A DNA stretch of 64,000 nucleotides from contig NZ_QRGR01000015.1 of assembly GCF_003367245.1 (NCBI RefSeq), forward strand, positions 99,614 through 163,613, in the 5' to 3' direction. Of this stretch, positions 1 through 8,718 are shown in pieces (within the stretch, counting starts at the first letter, position 1; every line of letters begins with the position of its first letter). Source of the DNA: Pontibacter diazotrophicus. GTDB lineage: Bacteria; Bacteroidota; Bacteroidia; Cytophagales; Hymenobacteraceae. The notes under the pieces are model-generated. The model made no database searches. It was not told the origin of the DNA and was given only the letters and a program-made list of their open reading frames with translations. The position numbers and the translations under genes were made by a program.

Positions 1-234
1 GTCGGTTACGCCCTCTTCGTGGCATTTGCCCACGTGGTACTTAATGCAGTCGTCGCAGCGCAGTACCATAGAAGCCACAAGGCCCAGCATTTCCTTTGTT
101 TTCACATCCAGGGCACCTTCCATGTAGGTGTTGGTGTCGAGGTTGAAAAAACGTTTTATTACTTTATTGTCGTAAGACATAATGCGCTCGTTCATGCGCG
201 TGCGGTAGTCGTTGAATTCTTCTACTAAGCCCAT
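1..234 (-). CDS. Carboxymuconolactone decarboxylase / AhpD-like protein, 5' part only
   Basis: Reading leftward from an ATG at 234, the frame stays open to the window edge, so about 78 N-terminal residues are seen and the C-terminus is missing. The visible part contains CDDCIKYH, the CxxC followed three residues later by His that marks the thiol active site of the AhpD/carboxymuconolactone decarboxylase superfamily. Members either decarboxylate ring-cleavage lactones or act as small thiol peroxidase partners; the CxxC favours a redox role, but which one cannot be told from a fragment. Its start lies about 90 bp from the divergent ComF gene. Family call is good; function is inference. Confidence 0.75.
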   Translation of the reverse strand, partial: MGLVEEFNDYRTRMNERIMSYDNKVIKRFFNLDTNTYMEGALDVKTKEMLGLVASMVLRCDDCIKYHVGKCHEEGVTD

Positions 235-327
235 TTTGATGTTTGTTATTGCTTGTTAAGCTTTCAAAAAGTATATGATTATTTACGCAAAGTTAACCAT
301 AATACCTTAAACCGTAGTTCCCTGCCA

Positions 328-1014
328 ATGTTCGATGACCTGGTTTCGCTGTTGTTCCCGAAGAGTTGCTACGCCTGCGACGGTGCTATGGCACGCGGGG
401 AGAAGTACATCTGCACCAAATGCAGCGTGAAGCTACCTTACACAGACTCGCATGTGTATGGGGCAACAGAACTGAACCCGCTGCAGCGCAGGTTTTGGGG
501 CAAGGTGCCGGTGCGGTTCGCTTTCTCCTACCTGCACTTTATGCCGAAGGGCAGGGTGCAGCGGCTCTTGCACAAGCTAAAGTATAGGGGAGCAAAGGAA
601 CTGGGTGAGCACCTGGGGCAGCGGTATGGCTCCCTCCTCTCCGACCATTACTATCCGGAGCAGTTTGATGTGGTGGTGCCGGTACCGCTGCATAAATATA
701 AACTGCGCCGCCGTGGCTATAATCAGGCCGAGAGCTTCTCAACGGGTTTGGCTCAGGCCATGCAACTTCCTCATAATGCCAGGGCCTTATTAAGAACCAT
801 CGACACCTCCACCCAGACTCGTAAGAACAGGCTGGACCGCTGGCAAAATGTGGAACAGGTATTTCAGGTGCAGCAGCCACAAGTGGTGCAAGGCAAGCGT
901 GTGCTTTTGGTAGATGATGTGATGACGACAGGTGCGACGCTGGAAGCCTGTGCAGTGGCTTTGTTGGAAGCAGGCGCTGCAGAAGTGAGCGTGGTTACCA
1001 TTGCCGCGGCATAA
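328..1014 (+). CDS. ComF family phosphoribosyltransferase-like protein
   Basis: A 228-residue protein of the ComF family, related to type I phosphoribosyltransferases and linked in other bacteria to natural competence (DNA uptake). An N-terminal pair of CxxC motifs (CYAC and CTKC) forms the likely zinc-binding knuckle, and the C-terminal half has the PRPP-loop signature VLLVDDVMTTGAT plus a YNQAE box, the usual ComF order. The ATG at 328 (MFDDLVSLLFP) is chosen because ComF proteins typically begin just before this hydrophobic LLFP stretch; an upstream TTG at 253 would add 25 residues of non-family sequence. It stands alone, divergent from the gene to its left, so the context adds nothing about competence in this organism. 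Confidence 0.9.
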   Translation: MFDDLVSLLFPKSCYACDGAMARGEKYICTKCSVKLPYTDSHVYGATELNPLQRRFWGKVPVRFAFSYLHFMPKGRVQRLLHKLKYRGAKELGEHLGQRYGSLLSDHYYPEQFDVVVPVPLHKYKLRRRGYNQAESFSTGLAQAMQLPHNARALLRTIDTSTQTRKNRLDRWQNVEQVFQVQQPQVVQGKRVLLVDDVMTTGATLEACAVALLEAGAAEVSVVTIAAA

Positions 1015-1146
1015 GATTTGAAGAAGCCTGTGTCAGGCTTAACAAGACAGCCTGTTGCTGCACTGCTCACGTTCGCTGCTATTGCTTATGCTCGCCAGGA
1101 ACTCCCTGTTATGAAGCATTCAGCAGAGGAACATTGTTGCTGCCAT

Positions 1147-2076
1147 TTATGCTCTAATGAAATCTAACTGCGACTTCATGGCTTTTTTACCTTCCTTGAG
1201 GATGTGTACCAGCGCAAATACGTGGAACATCTCATTGTATTCTTCATACTTCACTTCCACGTTTGCCTCTGTAAGTTTTTGAACAAATTTTCGGTTGTCC
1301 CATAAAAACAGTTCAGCGGTGCCAATTTGAATAAGTACAGGAGGCAGTCCTTTTACATTCCCATAGATTGGTGAAATCATCGGATCCTTTAGGTTATTTT
1401 GTTGCGCATACTTACTTGCAGAACGCTTCACTTCCTCCAGAGGCAGCATGATCTCTTCATCGGCTGTCAATTTTATGGCAGGGTTGCTCATAGAAAGGTC
1501 CAGCCACGGAGACATCAGGATAAGCTTTCTAGGAAGCGGCGCTTTTTTATCTATTAACCGGTTAGTAACAGACACTGCCATGCCTCCTCCTGCACTGTCG
1601 CCTAGCAGGTAGTAGTTTTCAGGAAGGGCACCCTCTGCCTGCAGCGTGGATATAATGTTCTCCACATCATGTAAGCCCTTCGGATAAGGAAAGTCAGGCG
1701 CCATTTTATAATCTACCACAATAGCAGCCATGTCTGCTGCCCTGCTCATATTGGCAATGTATTTCCACTGTACTTCTATAGGGCCAAATACGTAGCCTCC
1801 GCCATGCAAATACACCAGCACACCATTAGGAGCTTTTTCCTTGTTTATCCAATAACCTAGCGCACCATTTATATCTATTTTATCAAACGGATACTTTCTG
1901 AGGAGACTTTTAGGCGGATCAGGATATCTTTTGGCAAACTTTGTAATGCTGCCTTTGTTCTTCTCCCTTTTTATAAGTGCTTTCAGTAATCCTGTTTTCC
2001 AGGTTTCCCATTTATAAAGCGCGATAGAGGATACAATAGGTACAGTTATCAGGAAGAGCTTCTTGTTTAGTCTCAT
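1147..2076 (-). CDS. Alpha/beta hydrolase, hormone-sensitive-lipase (HSL) type
   Basis: A 309-residue alpha/beta hydrolase. The HGGG oxyanion-hole motif (in YLHGGGYVFG, near residue 90) and the nucleophile elbow GDSAGGG (near residue 160) are the diagnostic pair of the HSL/family IV esterases. An Asp in the GTAELFLWDNR region and the His in MFHVF near the C-terminus complete a plausible Ser-Asp-His triad. The N-terminus (residues 7-21) is hydrophobic and could be a membrane anchor or uncleaved signal. Substrates of such enzymes are short acyl esters; the natural one is unknown here. It is a single gene, followed upstream by a gene-free stretch containing a REP-like element. Confidence 0.87.
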   Translation of the reverse strand: MRLNKKLFLITVPIVSSIALYKWETWKTGLLKALIKREKNKGSITKFAKRYPDPPKSLLRKYPFDKIDINGALGYWINKEKAPNGVLVYLHGGGYVFGPIEVQWKYIANMSRAADMAAIVVDYKMAPDFPYPKGLHDVENIISTLQAEGALPENYYLLGDSAGGGMAVSVTNRLIDKKAPLPRKLILMSPWLDLSMSNPAIKLTADEEIMLPLEEVKRSASKYAQQNNLKDPMISPIYGNVKGLPPVLIQIGTAELFLWDNRKFVQKLTEANVEVKYEEYNEMFHVFALVHILKEGKKAMKSQLDFIRA

Positions 2077-2284
2077 TTGTTCTCTATGTTATGATTAAAC
2101 AGCAGTAGCGGTTTTTAAGGTATTTCACGCTAATCAGCAGAACAAGGTTGTTTGTACTTTGGCTGAGCTGCTCCTGTCGAAAGAGAAGTAGCAGGCTTCG
2201 AAAAAAGAAGGACTATCAGGGTGTTTCTTATGTAGAGACTTTAAATGACTGCTGCTAAGCGTAATCAGATTAGAGCACGTTTAA

Positions 2285-2436
2285 AGTCCTGGCGGGACGA
2301 CCTGTTGATAGCCAGAAAACCTTAAAGCAAACTAGCTCCAGCGGAGCGGCCTGTTTACAATAATCAAACAGGCCGCTCCGCTGGAGCTAAAAATGAGGTA
2401 CTGGTTTTTCTATAAACATATCGTCCCGCTGGGACT
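2285..2436. repeat. REP-like nested inverted-repeat element, copy 1
   Basis: This fills most of the gene-free stretch 2077-2500. Outer arms are at about 2285-2311 and 2410-2436 (imperfect). Inside sits a near-perfect hairpin, left arm 2333-2356, right arm 2366-2389, spelling TAGCTCC-AGC-GGAGCGGCCTGTTT and its complement. Each arm is itself a mini-palindrome (GCTCC-nnn-GGAGC inner, GTCCC-nnn-GGGAC outer). Two more copies occur at 51053 and 55476. No transposase is nearby. Interpretation as a REP/BIME-type element is inference. Confidence 0.85.
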
Positions 2437-2500
2437 ATAGCTTGTGGTTGTTTTAAATGCACCTTGACTTATCATACTAAAGCAGGAAACAGTTCAGGCT

Positions 2501-2977
2501 TTACAAACTTGTCTGCTCCCGATGTATATCCGACAGGCTCGGTTCTGCGTACTCTATCTCCTCCTGCTGCTCCAGTTCATCCAGTTTATCTTTTACCACA
2601 GCATAATTTACATTGGCTGGCACCTCCAGCACAAAGAAATCTTCGTTCACTTCCACTGATACGCACCCTACCTCCGCGAATTGCTTCCGCAGGTCCAGCA
2701 GCGGCGTATCCTCGTTTTGCCGAATCACCTGGATGGTAGAGTTACCGGAGGGCGTAACGGTTTCCTGGTAAAGCAGACCCTCCTCCATCTTATTATAGGT
2801 TGCCCGCACAATGTCTTCTGTGGCGATGAGCGGCACGTAGTACGGGATACTATCTATCTTGTATAGTCCCTGGTTGGCATCTACTTCCAGCGCCCACAGC
2901 GCTTCGACCATTTCTCTTCCGAAGAGGCTGCTGTTAAACCGGAAGAGAATTTTATGCGGTTTTTCCTGTTCGCTCAT
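2501..2977 (-). CDS. DUF4265 domain-containing protein
   Basis: A 158-residue soluble protein without signal peptide. Residues about 8-60 (KILFRFNSS, ALWALEVD, GLYKIDSIPYYVP) match the characteristic start of DUF4265 proteins, in which a short beta-strand is followed by an E/ALWA box and a Y-IDNIP-like box. The middle has an STIQVIRQ strand and the end is acidic (LEQQEEIEYAEP). No catalytic motif is evident and the family has no established function. A strong hairpin terminator at 3001-3038 separates it from gldJ, so it is probably transcribed on its own. Family assignment from memory of the domain pattern. Confidence 0.7.
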   Translation of the reverse strand: MSEQEKPHKILFRFNSSLFGREMVEALWALEVDANQGLYKIDSIPYYVPLIATEDIVRATYNKMEEGLLYQETVTPSGNSTIQVIRQNEDTPLLDLRKQFAEVGCVSVEVNEDFFVLEVPANVNYAVVKDKLDELEQQEEIEYAEPSLSDIHREQTSL

Positions 2978-3000
2978 ATATAGTAAGTAAGTTTTTTATA

Positions 3001-3038
3001 AAGCAAAAAGCCCGGAACTGCTTCCGGGCTTTTTGCTT
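3001..3038 (-). terminator. Rho-independent terminator downstream of gldJ
   Basis: A perfect 17-bp stem (AAGCAAAAAGCCCGGAA and its complement) with a 4-nt loop, GC-rich at the top and A/T-rich at both feet, so it can work in both directions. It lies 24 bp after the gldJ stop and insulates the DUF4265 gene. Confidence 0.85.
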
Positions 3039-3061
3039 ATCAATATTTGATTTGCGAATGC

Positions 3062-4291
3062 TTATCTGTTTGAGCCAGCGTTTATCATAGCGCAACGGAA
3101 ACCGATAGTAGCAGTGGCAGAATCCTGTGCCATGAAGCGGCGTGTACCAGGAGATAACCAGTATGCTACGTCTTTCCATGAACCGCCTTTGAATACGCGA
3201 ACCTCATCGTTTACCAGCGAGTGGAAACCTTCGCTTGAGTCGTAGTTCTCAGCATCATCCAGGTATCCGTCTCTACGGAATGGGTTCAGATCCTCTACAT
3301 CCTGGTAAGACAGCGGACGGTAGATGTCCTGCACCCACTCGTTTACGTTACCGGCCATGTTATACAGACCGAAGTCGTTTGGCGGGTAGCTGTAGATATA
3401 GTCTGTGATCATGGCACCGTCGTTTAAAGAACCGGCGATACCGGCATAGTCACCGCGGCCACGCTTGAAGTTAGCCATGAACTTACCCATTTCCTTGCCA
3501 TACGGGTTACGCACCTGGTGTCCGTCCCAAGGGTAAAGGCGACGGTTGTTCTGGTTTTCGTCTTCTGTGTATTGTGTACCAATCATGGCCTGTGCAGCAT
3601 ATTCCCACTCAGCCTCTGTTGGGAGACGGTAGTTCGGCAACACAAGACCAGACTCGATGGACGGTGCTGTGCCCTCTGCTGGCTCTTCATTTCCACCGCC
3701 ACGGCCAAACAAGCCCCTGCGGCCACCGCCAGATTCCTGGGCGGCAAAGTTTTCGTTCACCTTCGCTGTGCGCCAGATACAGAAGTCATTTGCCTGTAAC
3801 CAGCTTACGCCTACGACCGGGAAGAAACGGAAGCCTGGGTAGCGCAGGTAATACGTTACGTAAGGGTCGTTGAAAGACAGCTGGCGCGACCAAACAGTTG
3901 TGTCTGGCAAGGCCGCCTGGTATACTTCCGGCAGAGAGTCCTTCTTCAGGTAATGCAGGTACTCCAGCCAGTGGATGTTTGCTACTTCAGTTTCATCCAT
4001 ATAGAATGAAGCCACCGTTACAGTACGCTCCACGTTGTCACGTGTCATGGCGATATCTTCCTCCATAGAGCCAAGCACCGTACGGCCACCTTCGATGAAT
4101 ACGAGGCCTGGTCCTTGTGGGAACTCAGCATACTCAGGAACATCGAAAGCTTCTTCATCCTCGCCATACTCGATACCTGTTGCGCTACTGTAGGCGCCGG
4201 GATTCGTGCTGGTTGGTTGGCCTCCCTTAGAGCAGGATCCGAGGAGAAAGCCTCCTACAACTGCTACTGATAAATACTTAATCAACTTCAT
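3062..4291 (-). CDS. gldJ: GldJ-like gliding-motility/T9SS lipoprotein (SUMF1/FGE fold)
   Basis: A 409-residue lipoprotein; the signal ends in the lipobox LLGSC (Cys20). The body is a formylglycine-generating-enzyme-like (SUMF1) domain of the kind used non-catalytically by GldJ and GldK in type IX secretion and gliding. Landmarks are GPGLVFIEGG and SFYMDETEV near residues 65-115, LPTEAEWEYAA near 230, NDFGLYNMAGNVNEW near 310, and the C-terminal run VNDEVRVFKGGSW then IGFRCAM. NDEVR-KGGSW plus the AYWLSPGTRR segment matches GldJ better than GldK. A Gly/Arg insert (GGGRRGLFGRGGG, about 200) is unusual. It lies 63 bp downstream of a porP/sprF-like gene on the same strand, probably in one operon. 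GldK is the main alternative; gldL, gldM and gldN are not adjacent. Confidence 0.78.
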   Translation of the reverse strand: MKLIKYLSVAVVGGFLLGSCSKGGQPTSTNPGAYSSATGIEYGEDEEAFDVPEYAEFPQGPGLVFIEGGRTVLGSMEEDIAMTRDNVERTVTVASFYMDETEVANIHWLEYLHYLKKDSLPEVYQAALPDTTVWSRQLSFNDPYVTYYLRYPGFRFFPVVGVSWLQANDFCIWRTAKVNENFAAQESGGGRRGLFGRGGGNEEPAEGTAPSIESGLVLPNYRLPTEAEWEYAAQAMIGTQYTEDENQNNRRLYPWDGHQVRNPYGKEMGKFMANFKRGRGDYAGIAGSLNDGAMITDYIYSYPPNDFGLYNMAGNVNEWVQDIYRPLSYQDVEDLNPFRRDGYLDDAENYDSSEGFHSLVNDEVRVFKGGSWKDVAYWLSPGTRRFMAQDSATATIGFRCAMINAGSNR

Positions 4292-4354
4292 AAATTAGTA
4301 CCCAATTAAGATAAGGTTCTTGTAACGTAGTTTAATGTGCAATTATAACTAAAA

Positions 4355-5368
4355 TCAGAATGCTGGACAAACAATGTTTCTGTTTAATTTACGCCTTGAG
4401 CGGCCTTTGAACAGATTATTTAAATCAGCAGGTTCAAAAACAAGTGAAATTTCGTTCGCACCGCCAGCTTCTTCACTAAATCCCTGTATGCCAACATCGT
4501 GGCTATAGCCAATCCTGAAGTTCTTCAGCTGCAGGCCTGCTATGATGGACAAGGTTTGGTCCTGGTTAGTTCCGCCAGTTACCGGAATTCCTCGATATAT
4601 AAACCCTAACGTCAGAGGTGTGTAATTAGTATATATGCCTAAATCTAAGCGGTTTAAATTTTGTTGATGGATGAATGTGGCCGTGGGTGAGAAGCTAAGT
4701 TCAAACAACTGGCCCCGCTCTTCGTAAGATTTTGCATAAAATTTATATCCCATTATGGCCGTGAATTGGACTGGTAATTCCGTTTCCTGGTTAAATCCGT
4801 AGCCGGGCCTGTTCAGGTGTGCCGCCGTAAGGCCTGCCCAAAACTGATCAGAGTATACCAGGCCGCCTACGGTGAAATCAATATAATAGCTTGGCTCAAA
4901 GCTGTTGGCCTCTGCCGAGGTCACAGCTACCTGCCCATTGTCCGATAACTGATCACCGAACACCAGGTTATCAAAATTTACGCGTAGCGAAGCCACACTT
5001 GCCTGCAGGCCTGCCGACATAGCCCAATTTTCTGTGAGGTTAGTGTGGTAGGCATAGCCACCTGTGAGCTGCCATTTCTGCAAGCCTCCTACCCCGGCAC
5101 GGTCCTGCAGCACCAGCAGGCTTACGGCGCTCTTTGTATCTGGTAGCCTGTAATCGGCGGCAAGTTGGTTCGTGATGAAGGAGCCATTGAGGGCAGGCCA
5201 CTGGTTACGGTGCGCCAGCCTAATGCTCCAGTCGCTGTTAATGCCCGCAAAAGCAGGATTCAGGTAAATTCGGTTAGCATACTGTTGTGTAAGCTGTACA
5301 TCCTGTGCCCCGGCAATAAAAGTCCACAGGCAGCACCCATATAGCAGAAATATCTTTTTTAAACCCAT
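4355..5368 (-). CDS. PorP/SprF family type IX secretion outer-membrane protein
   Basis: A 337-residue protein with an N-terminal signal peptide (KKIFLLYG to AGAQ) and the hallmark start of the PorP/SprF family: QQYANRIYLNPAFAG, followed by RLAHRNQWPAL. The remainder is alternating beta-strands with aromatic ends, as expected of an outer-membrane barrel, ending with NEISLVFEPADL. Family members anchor or export T9SS cargo or form part of the secretion/gliding machinery at the outer membrane. The ATG at 5368 (MGLKK) is preferred; the frame can be extended to a TTG at 5383, which spoils the signal peptide. It precedes gldJ, so the two likely cooperate at the outer membrane. The specific partner cargo is unknown. 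Confidence 0.88.
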   Translation of the reverse strand: MGLKKIFLLYGCCLWTFIAGAQDVQLTQQYANRIYLNPAFAGINSDWSIRLAHRNQWPALNGSFITNQLAADYRLPDTKSAVSLLVLQDRAGVGGLQKWQLTGGYAYHTNLTENWAMSAGLQASVASLRVNFDNLVFGDQLSDNGQVAVTSAEANSFEPSYYIDFTVGGLVYSDQFWAGLTAAHLNRPGYGFNQETELPVQFTAIMGYKFYAKSYEERGQLFELSFSPTATFIHQQNLNRLDLGIYTNYTPLTLGFIYRGIPVTGGTNQDQTLSIIAGLQLKNFRIGYSHDVGIQGFSEEAGGANEISLVFEPADLNNLFKGRSRRKLNRNIVCPAF

Positions 5369-5475
5369 GCCTATACCAAACAATCTAACCGCAACGCTAT
5401 TATAAAGAAATCATTCCTTAAGGAGCTACACATAATTAGCACGGTTTTAGCTATTAAAGTGAATAGAATAGCTTC

Positions 5476-5483
5476 TATATTTG
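5476..5483 (+). promoter_or_regulatory. Bacteroidota -7 element (TATATTTG) before the AsmA-like gene
   Basis: TATATTTG matches the TAnnTTTG -7 consensus of Bacteroidota primary-sigma promoters and lies about 30 bp before the ATG at 5513. No clear -33 TTTG at 19-bp spacing was seen. Confidence 0.4.
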
Positions 5484-5512
5484 AAGAACGACTGAATTAA
5501 CCAACCAACTAT

Positions 5513-8500
5513 ATGAAAAAAGTAGTAATCGGCTTTTTTATCTTTCTGGCCCTGCTTCTTATCACAGCGGCGATAGTGCCTGTTCTGTTCAAAGATAAAA
5601 TCAAGCAAGCCCTCGACAAAGAAATAGCCAAGAATATTGACGCTCGTGTGCTCTACGAAACAGATGACGTAAGCCTTTCGCTTTTCCGCGACTTCCCGAA
5701 CCTGTCGCTGGGCGTAGACAACCTGTCTGTTATCGGTAAAGACTCCTTCGCCACCGATACGCTGGCTCGTATCCCCTCCTTCCGGATGGGACTCAACCTG
5801 ATGAGCGTCGTTTCAGGGGACGAGCTGAAGGTGAACTCTATTACCTTAGACGAACCCGTTATACGGCTTATTGTGCTGAAGAGCGGAAAAGCGAACTGGG
5901 ACATTATGTTAGAGGACAGTATTGCAGTTGAAACTCCGTCTGATACGGCTGCCAGCGATTTCAGGATGGCCATTAAAGGCTGGGAAGTGAACAACGGCAC
6001 GCTCTATTACGATGACCTGAGCATACCGTTTGGTATGGCAGCCTATAACGTGAACCACACCGGTAGCGGCGACTTTGAGCAGGATGTGTTCGATATGGAG
6101 TCGCACACCACGGCAGACCGCTTTGTGATGACGTATGATGGCACCAACTATATACAGAACGCCAGGCTGAATGCCGATGTCACCATGGCGATGGATCTGA
6201 ATCAGTACCTCTACACTTTCAAGGACAACAACATTCGCATCAACGAGTTTCCGTTTAAGTTTGACGGTACCATCCTGATGCCGGAAGAGAACATTGACAT
6301 GGACCTGACCTTTACAGCCACAGAAACAGATTTCCGCAATGTGCTGTCGGTGGTACCCGGTATGTACAGCGAGCAGTTCGATGACATCAATACAGAAGGC
6401 AAGCTAAGCTTTGACGGCTATATGAAAGGCCGCATGAACGATACATTGATGCCTGGTTATGGTGTGGACCTGAAGGTGATTGACGGTATGTTTAAGTACC
6501 CGGACCTGCCGGAGGCTGCCCGCAACATCAACGTGGACATGAGCGTGGACAGCAAAGACGGAGAATTGGCCAACACCAATGTAGAAGTGCGCCAGTTCCA
6601 CCTCGACCTCGGTAAGAATCCGGTGGATGCGAAAGTAGTGATAGCAGGCCTGGACAGTGTGATGCAGGTAGATGGAAACGTGAAAGCGAACATCGACCTG
6701 GCAGAAATGACCAAGGTGTTCCCCGTGGAAGGTATGACCCTGCGCGGCCTGCTGAAAGTAGATGCCGATGCCAAGGGTACTTACTCTGAAACAAGTATGC
6801 CGGTAATAGACGCCGACATGAACCTAACTAACGGCTATGTGAAGTCAGAAGAGTTTCCGGCGCCGATCCAAGACCTGAACATGGTAACGAACATCCGGAA
6901 CACCACCGGTAATACCGACGATACCCGCATCAACATCGAACGCTTTAACATGAATCTGGATGGCGAGCCGTTGGAGGGTAATATGCTGGTACAAGGCATT
7001 GATCAGCCTGCTTTTGATGGCCGCATCAAAGGTATACTGGACCTTACGAAGCTTACAACGATCTTCCCGCTGGAGGATATGACCCTTTCCGGCCGTATCA
7101 ATGCGGATGTAGCCGCCAAAGGCAAAATGAGCGACATAGAGGCTGAAAAGTATAACAACATCACCGCCAACGGTACAATGGCAGTTAACGACCTCAGCTT
7201 TGTGAGCACTGATTTGCCACAGGGCATCAAAATTAACCAGGCCAATGCCACGTTCAACAACGAGCGCATCAACCTCCAGAATATGACTGGTAACCTTGGC
7301 AAGAGCGATATACAGGCCAATGGCAGCCTTTCGAACTACATAGGTTATGCACTGGCAGAAGATCAGCCGTTGCGTGGCACGTTTAACATCAGCTCCAATC
7401 TGTTTGATGTAAACGAGTGGATGGTGGATGAGAATACCGGAGAGCCAGTTGAAGATACTGCCTCAGAGGGTGTAGTAGAAGTGCCAGCCAACCTGGATGT
7501 GGCGCTGAACATTGATGCCAAGCAGGTGCTTTACGATAACCTGAAGCTGAACAATGTAAGTGGGCAGGTACAGGTAAAGGATAAAATAGCCAGGCTGAAC
7601 AAAGTAACTTTCAATACACTGGGAGCGACTTTTGCCACCAACGGTAGCTATAACACACAAAGCCTGCAGCAGCCACTGTTCGACATGAACCTGGACATTC
7701 AGAATCTGAGCTTTAAGGATGCCTTCAACTCCTTTAACACCATACAGGCACTGGCACCGATTGCAGCTGTGCTGGAGGGTAAGTTCTCCACTAACTTCGC
7801 TTTTGCCGGAGAGCTTGGGCAGGACATGATACCGGTATTTAACACACTGGATGGTGAAGGAGTGATTCGCGTGCTTAGAGCCGCTGTGGGTGATGTAGCC
7901 ATTGTAGACAAGATTAGTAACCTGACGAATATACAGGAGTTAAAAAACTTTGTTATCGAGAACAAGGTGATTGACGCTCAGATTGTGGATGGTAAGCTGG
8001 TAGTGAAGCCATTTGAGCTGAATGTAGGAAACGTAGACATGAAAGTAGGCGGTTCAAACGATGCAAGCGGGAACATTGATTATGTAACAACCCTGAACGT
8101 GCCAACAGGCAAAGTAGGCCGTGAATTGAATACGCGCCTTGCCAACATGATAGGGAATGAGAGTCTGTCTGCCTCAGAGCGCATCACCCTGAACCTGAAC
8201 ATTGGTGGTACGGTGTCTGACCCGAAGGTTGCGCTGGCAGGCGGCTCTGTAAAAGAGCAAGCGGCCAACGTAGTGCAGGATGCGGTGCAGAACAAGTTGG
8301 AGCAGGCCAAGCAGGAAGTGGATGAGCGCAAGCAGCAGTTACAGGATACTGTGCAGGCCGAGCTGAACCGCAGAAAACAGGAGGTGGAGCGCCAGGCACA
8401 ACAGGAACTGGAGAAGAAGCGCAACGAAGCAGAGCAGCAAATCAAGAAACAAGCCACTGATAGAGTAGGCGGATTTCTGAAGCAAATCACAAAACCGGCG

Positions 8501-8536
8501 GCCACACCAACAGATACAACTAAGACAGGTAACTAG
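5513..8536 (+). CDS. AsmA-like inter-membrane protein with C-terminal charged helix
   Basis: A 1007-residue protein with one N-terminal transmembrane segment (about residues 5-25), then a long beta-rich periplasmic body typical of AsmA/TamB-like bridge proteins that shield lipids between inner and outer membranes. The AsmA N-domain covers roughly 1-200 and the AsmA C-terminal domain roughly 600-900. Repeating phrases such as FPVEGMTLRG / FPLEDMTLSG near residues 405 and 520 show internal beta repeats. Residues about 915-990 are a nearly uninterrupted K/E/Q/R helix (KQEVDERKQQLQ, ERQAQQELEKKR), probably a coiled coil, followed by a TP-rich tail. It is monocistronic, with its own terminator at 8591. 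The family role is lipid transport or outer-membrane assembly; the precise lipid is unknown. Confidence 0.85.
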   Translation: MKKVVIGFFIFLALLLITAAIVPVLFKDKIKQALDKEIAKNIDARVLYETDDVSLSLFRDFPNLSLGVDNLSVIGKDSFATDTLARIPSFRMGLNLMSVVSGDELKVNSITLDEPVIRLIVLKSGKANWDIMLEDSIAVETPSDTAASDFRMAIKGWEVNNGTLYYDDLSIPFGMAAYNVNHTGSGDFEQDVFDMESHTTADRFVMTYDGTNYIQNARLNADVTMAMDLNQYLYTFKDNNIRINEFPFKFDGTILMPEENIDMDLTFTATETDFRNVLSVVPGMYSEQFDDINTEGKLSFDGYMKGRMNDTLMPGYGVDLKVIDGMFKYPDLPEAARNINVDMSVDSKDGELANTNVEVRQFHLDLGKNPVDAKVVIAGLDSVMQVDGNVKANIDLAEMTKVFPVEGMTLRGLLKVDADAKGTYSETSMPVIDADMNLTNGYVKSEEFPAPIQDLNMVTNIRNTTGNTDDTRINIERFNMNLDGEPLEGNMLVQGIDQPAFDGRIKGILDLTKLTTIFPLEDMTLSGRINADVAAKGKMSDIEAEKYNNITANGTMAVNDLSFVSTDLPQGIKINQANATFNNERINLQNMTGNLGKSDIQANGSLSNYIGYALAEDQPLRGTFNISSNLFDVNEWMVDENTGEPVEDTASEGVVEVPANLDVALNIDAKQVLYDNLKLNNVSGQVQVKDKIARLNKVTFNTLGATFATNGSYNTQSLQQPLFDMNLDIQNLSFKDAFNSFNTIQALAPIAAVLEGKFSTNFAFAGELGQDMIPVFNTLDGEGVIRVLRAAVGDVAIVDKISNLTNIQELKNFVIENKVIDAQIVDGKLVVKPFELNVGNVDMKVGGSNDASGNIDYVTTLNVPTGKVGRELNTRLANMIGNESLSASERITLNLNIGGTVSDPKVALAGGSVKEQAANVVQDAVQNKLEQAKQEVDERKQQLQDTVQAELNRRKQEVERQAQQELEKKRNEAEQQIKKQATDRVGGFLKQITKPAATPTDTTKTGN

Positions 8537-8590
8537 CAGCCTTTGCCACAGGGTAAGGCATGACTTACCAGAAGAAGGATTTAAAAATAA

Positions 8591-8628
8591 AAGCCAGCGG
8601 TACACTTGTACCGCTGGCTTTTATTTTT
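8591..8628 (+). terminator. Terminator after the AsmA-like gene
   Basis: A stem of AAGCCAGCGGTACA and its complement with a 2-nt centre, followed by TTATTTTTAA. It lies 55 bp after the stop and before the DUF4382 gene; a frame starting at 8560 runs through it, which argues against that earlier start. Confidence 0.85.
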
Positions 8629-8718
8629 AAATTTATATATATTAGTGCAACTATTTATTGTATTCACGTATACTGGATGCGATTTAACACTAAAGCGATT
8701 TATTTTAATCCAATTCTT

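Noticed and set aside
253..327. Upstream in-frame TTG extension of the ComF gene
   Set aside because: The added 25 residues do not resemble ComF proteins, and the ATG at 328 gives the usual N-terminus.
1020..1040. Terminator after comF
   Set aside because: AAGCCTG...CAGGCTT forms a short stem but lacks a T-run, so it was not called.
3062..4291. GldK instead of GldJ
   Set aside because: The C-terminal NDEVR-KGGSW and AYWLSPGTRR segments match my recollection of GldJ better; kept as the main alternative.
8080..8505. Cys/Leu-rich minus-strand frame over the AsmA coiled coil
   Set aside because: Antisense reading of a Q/E/K-rich helix produces Cys- and Leu-rich text; no independent gene signals.
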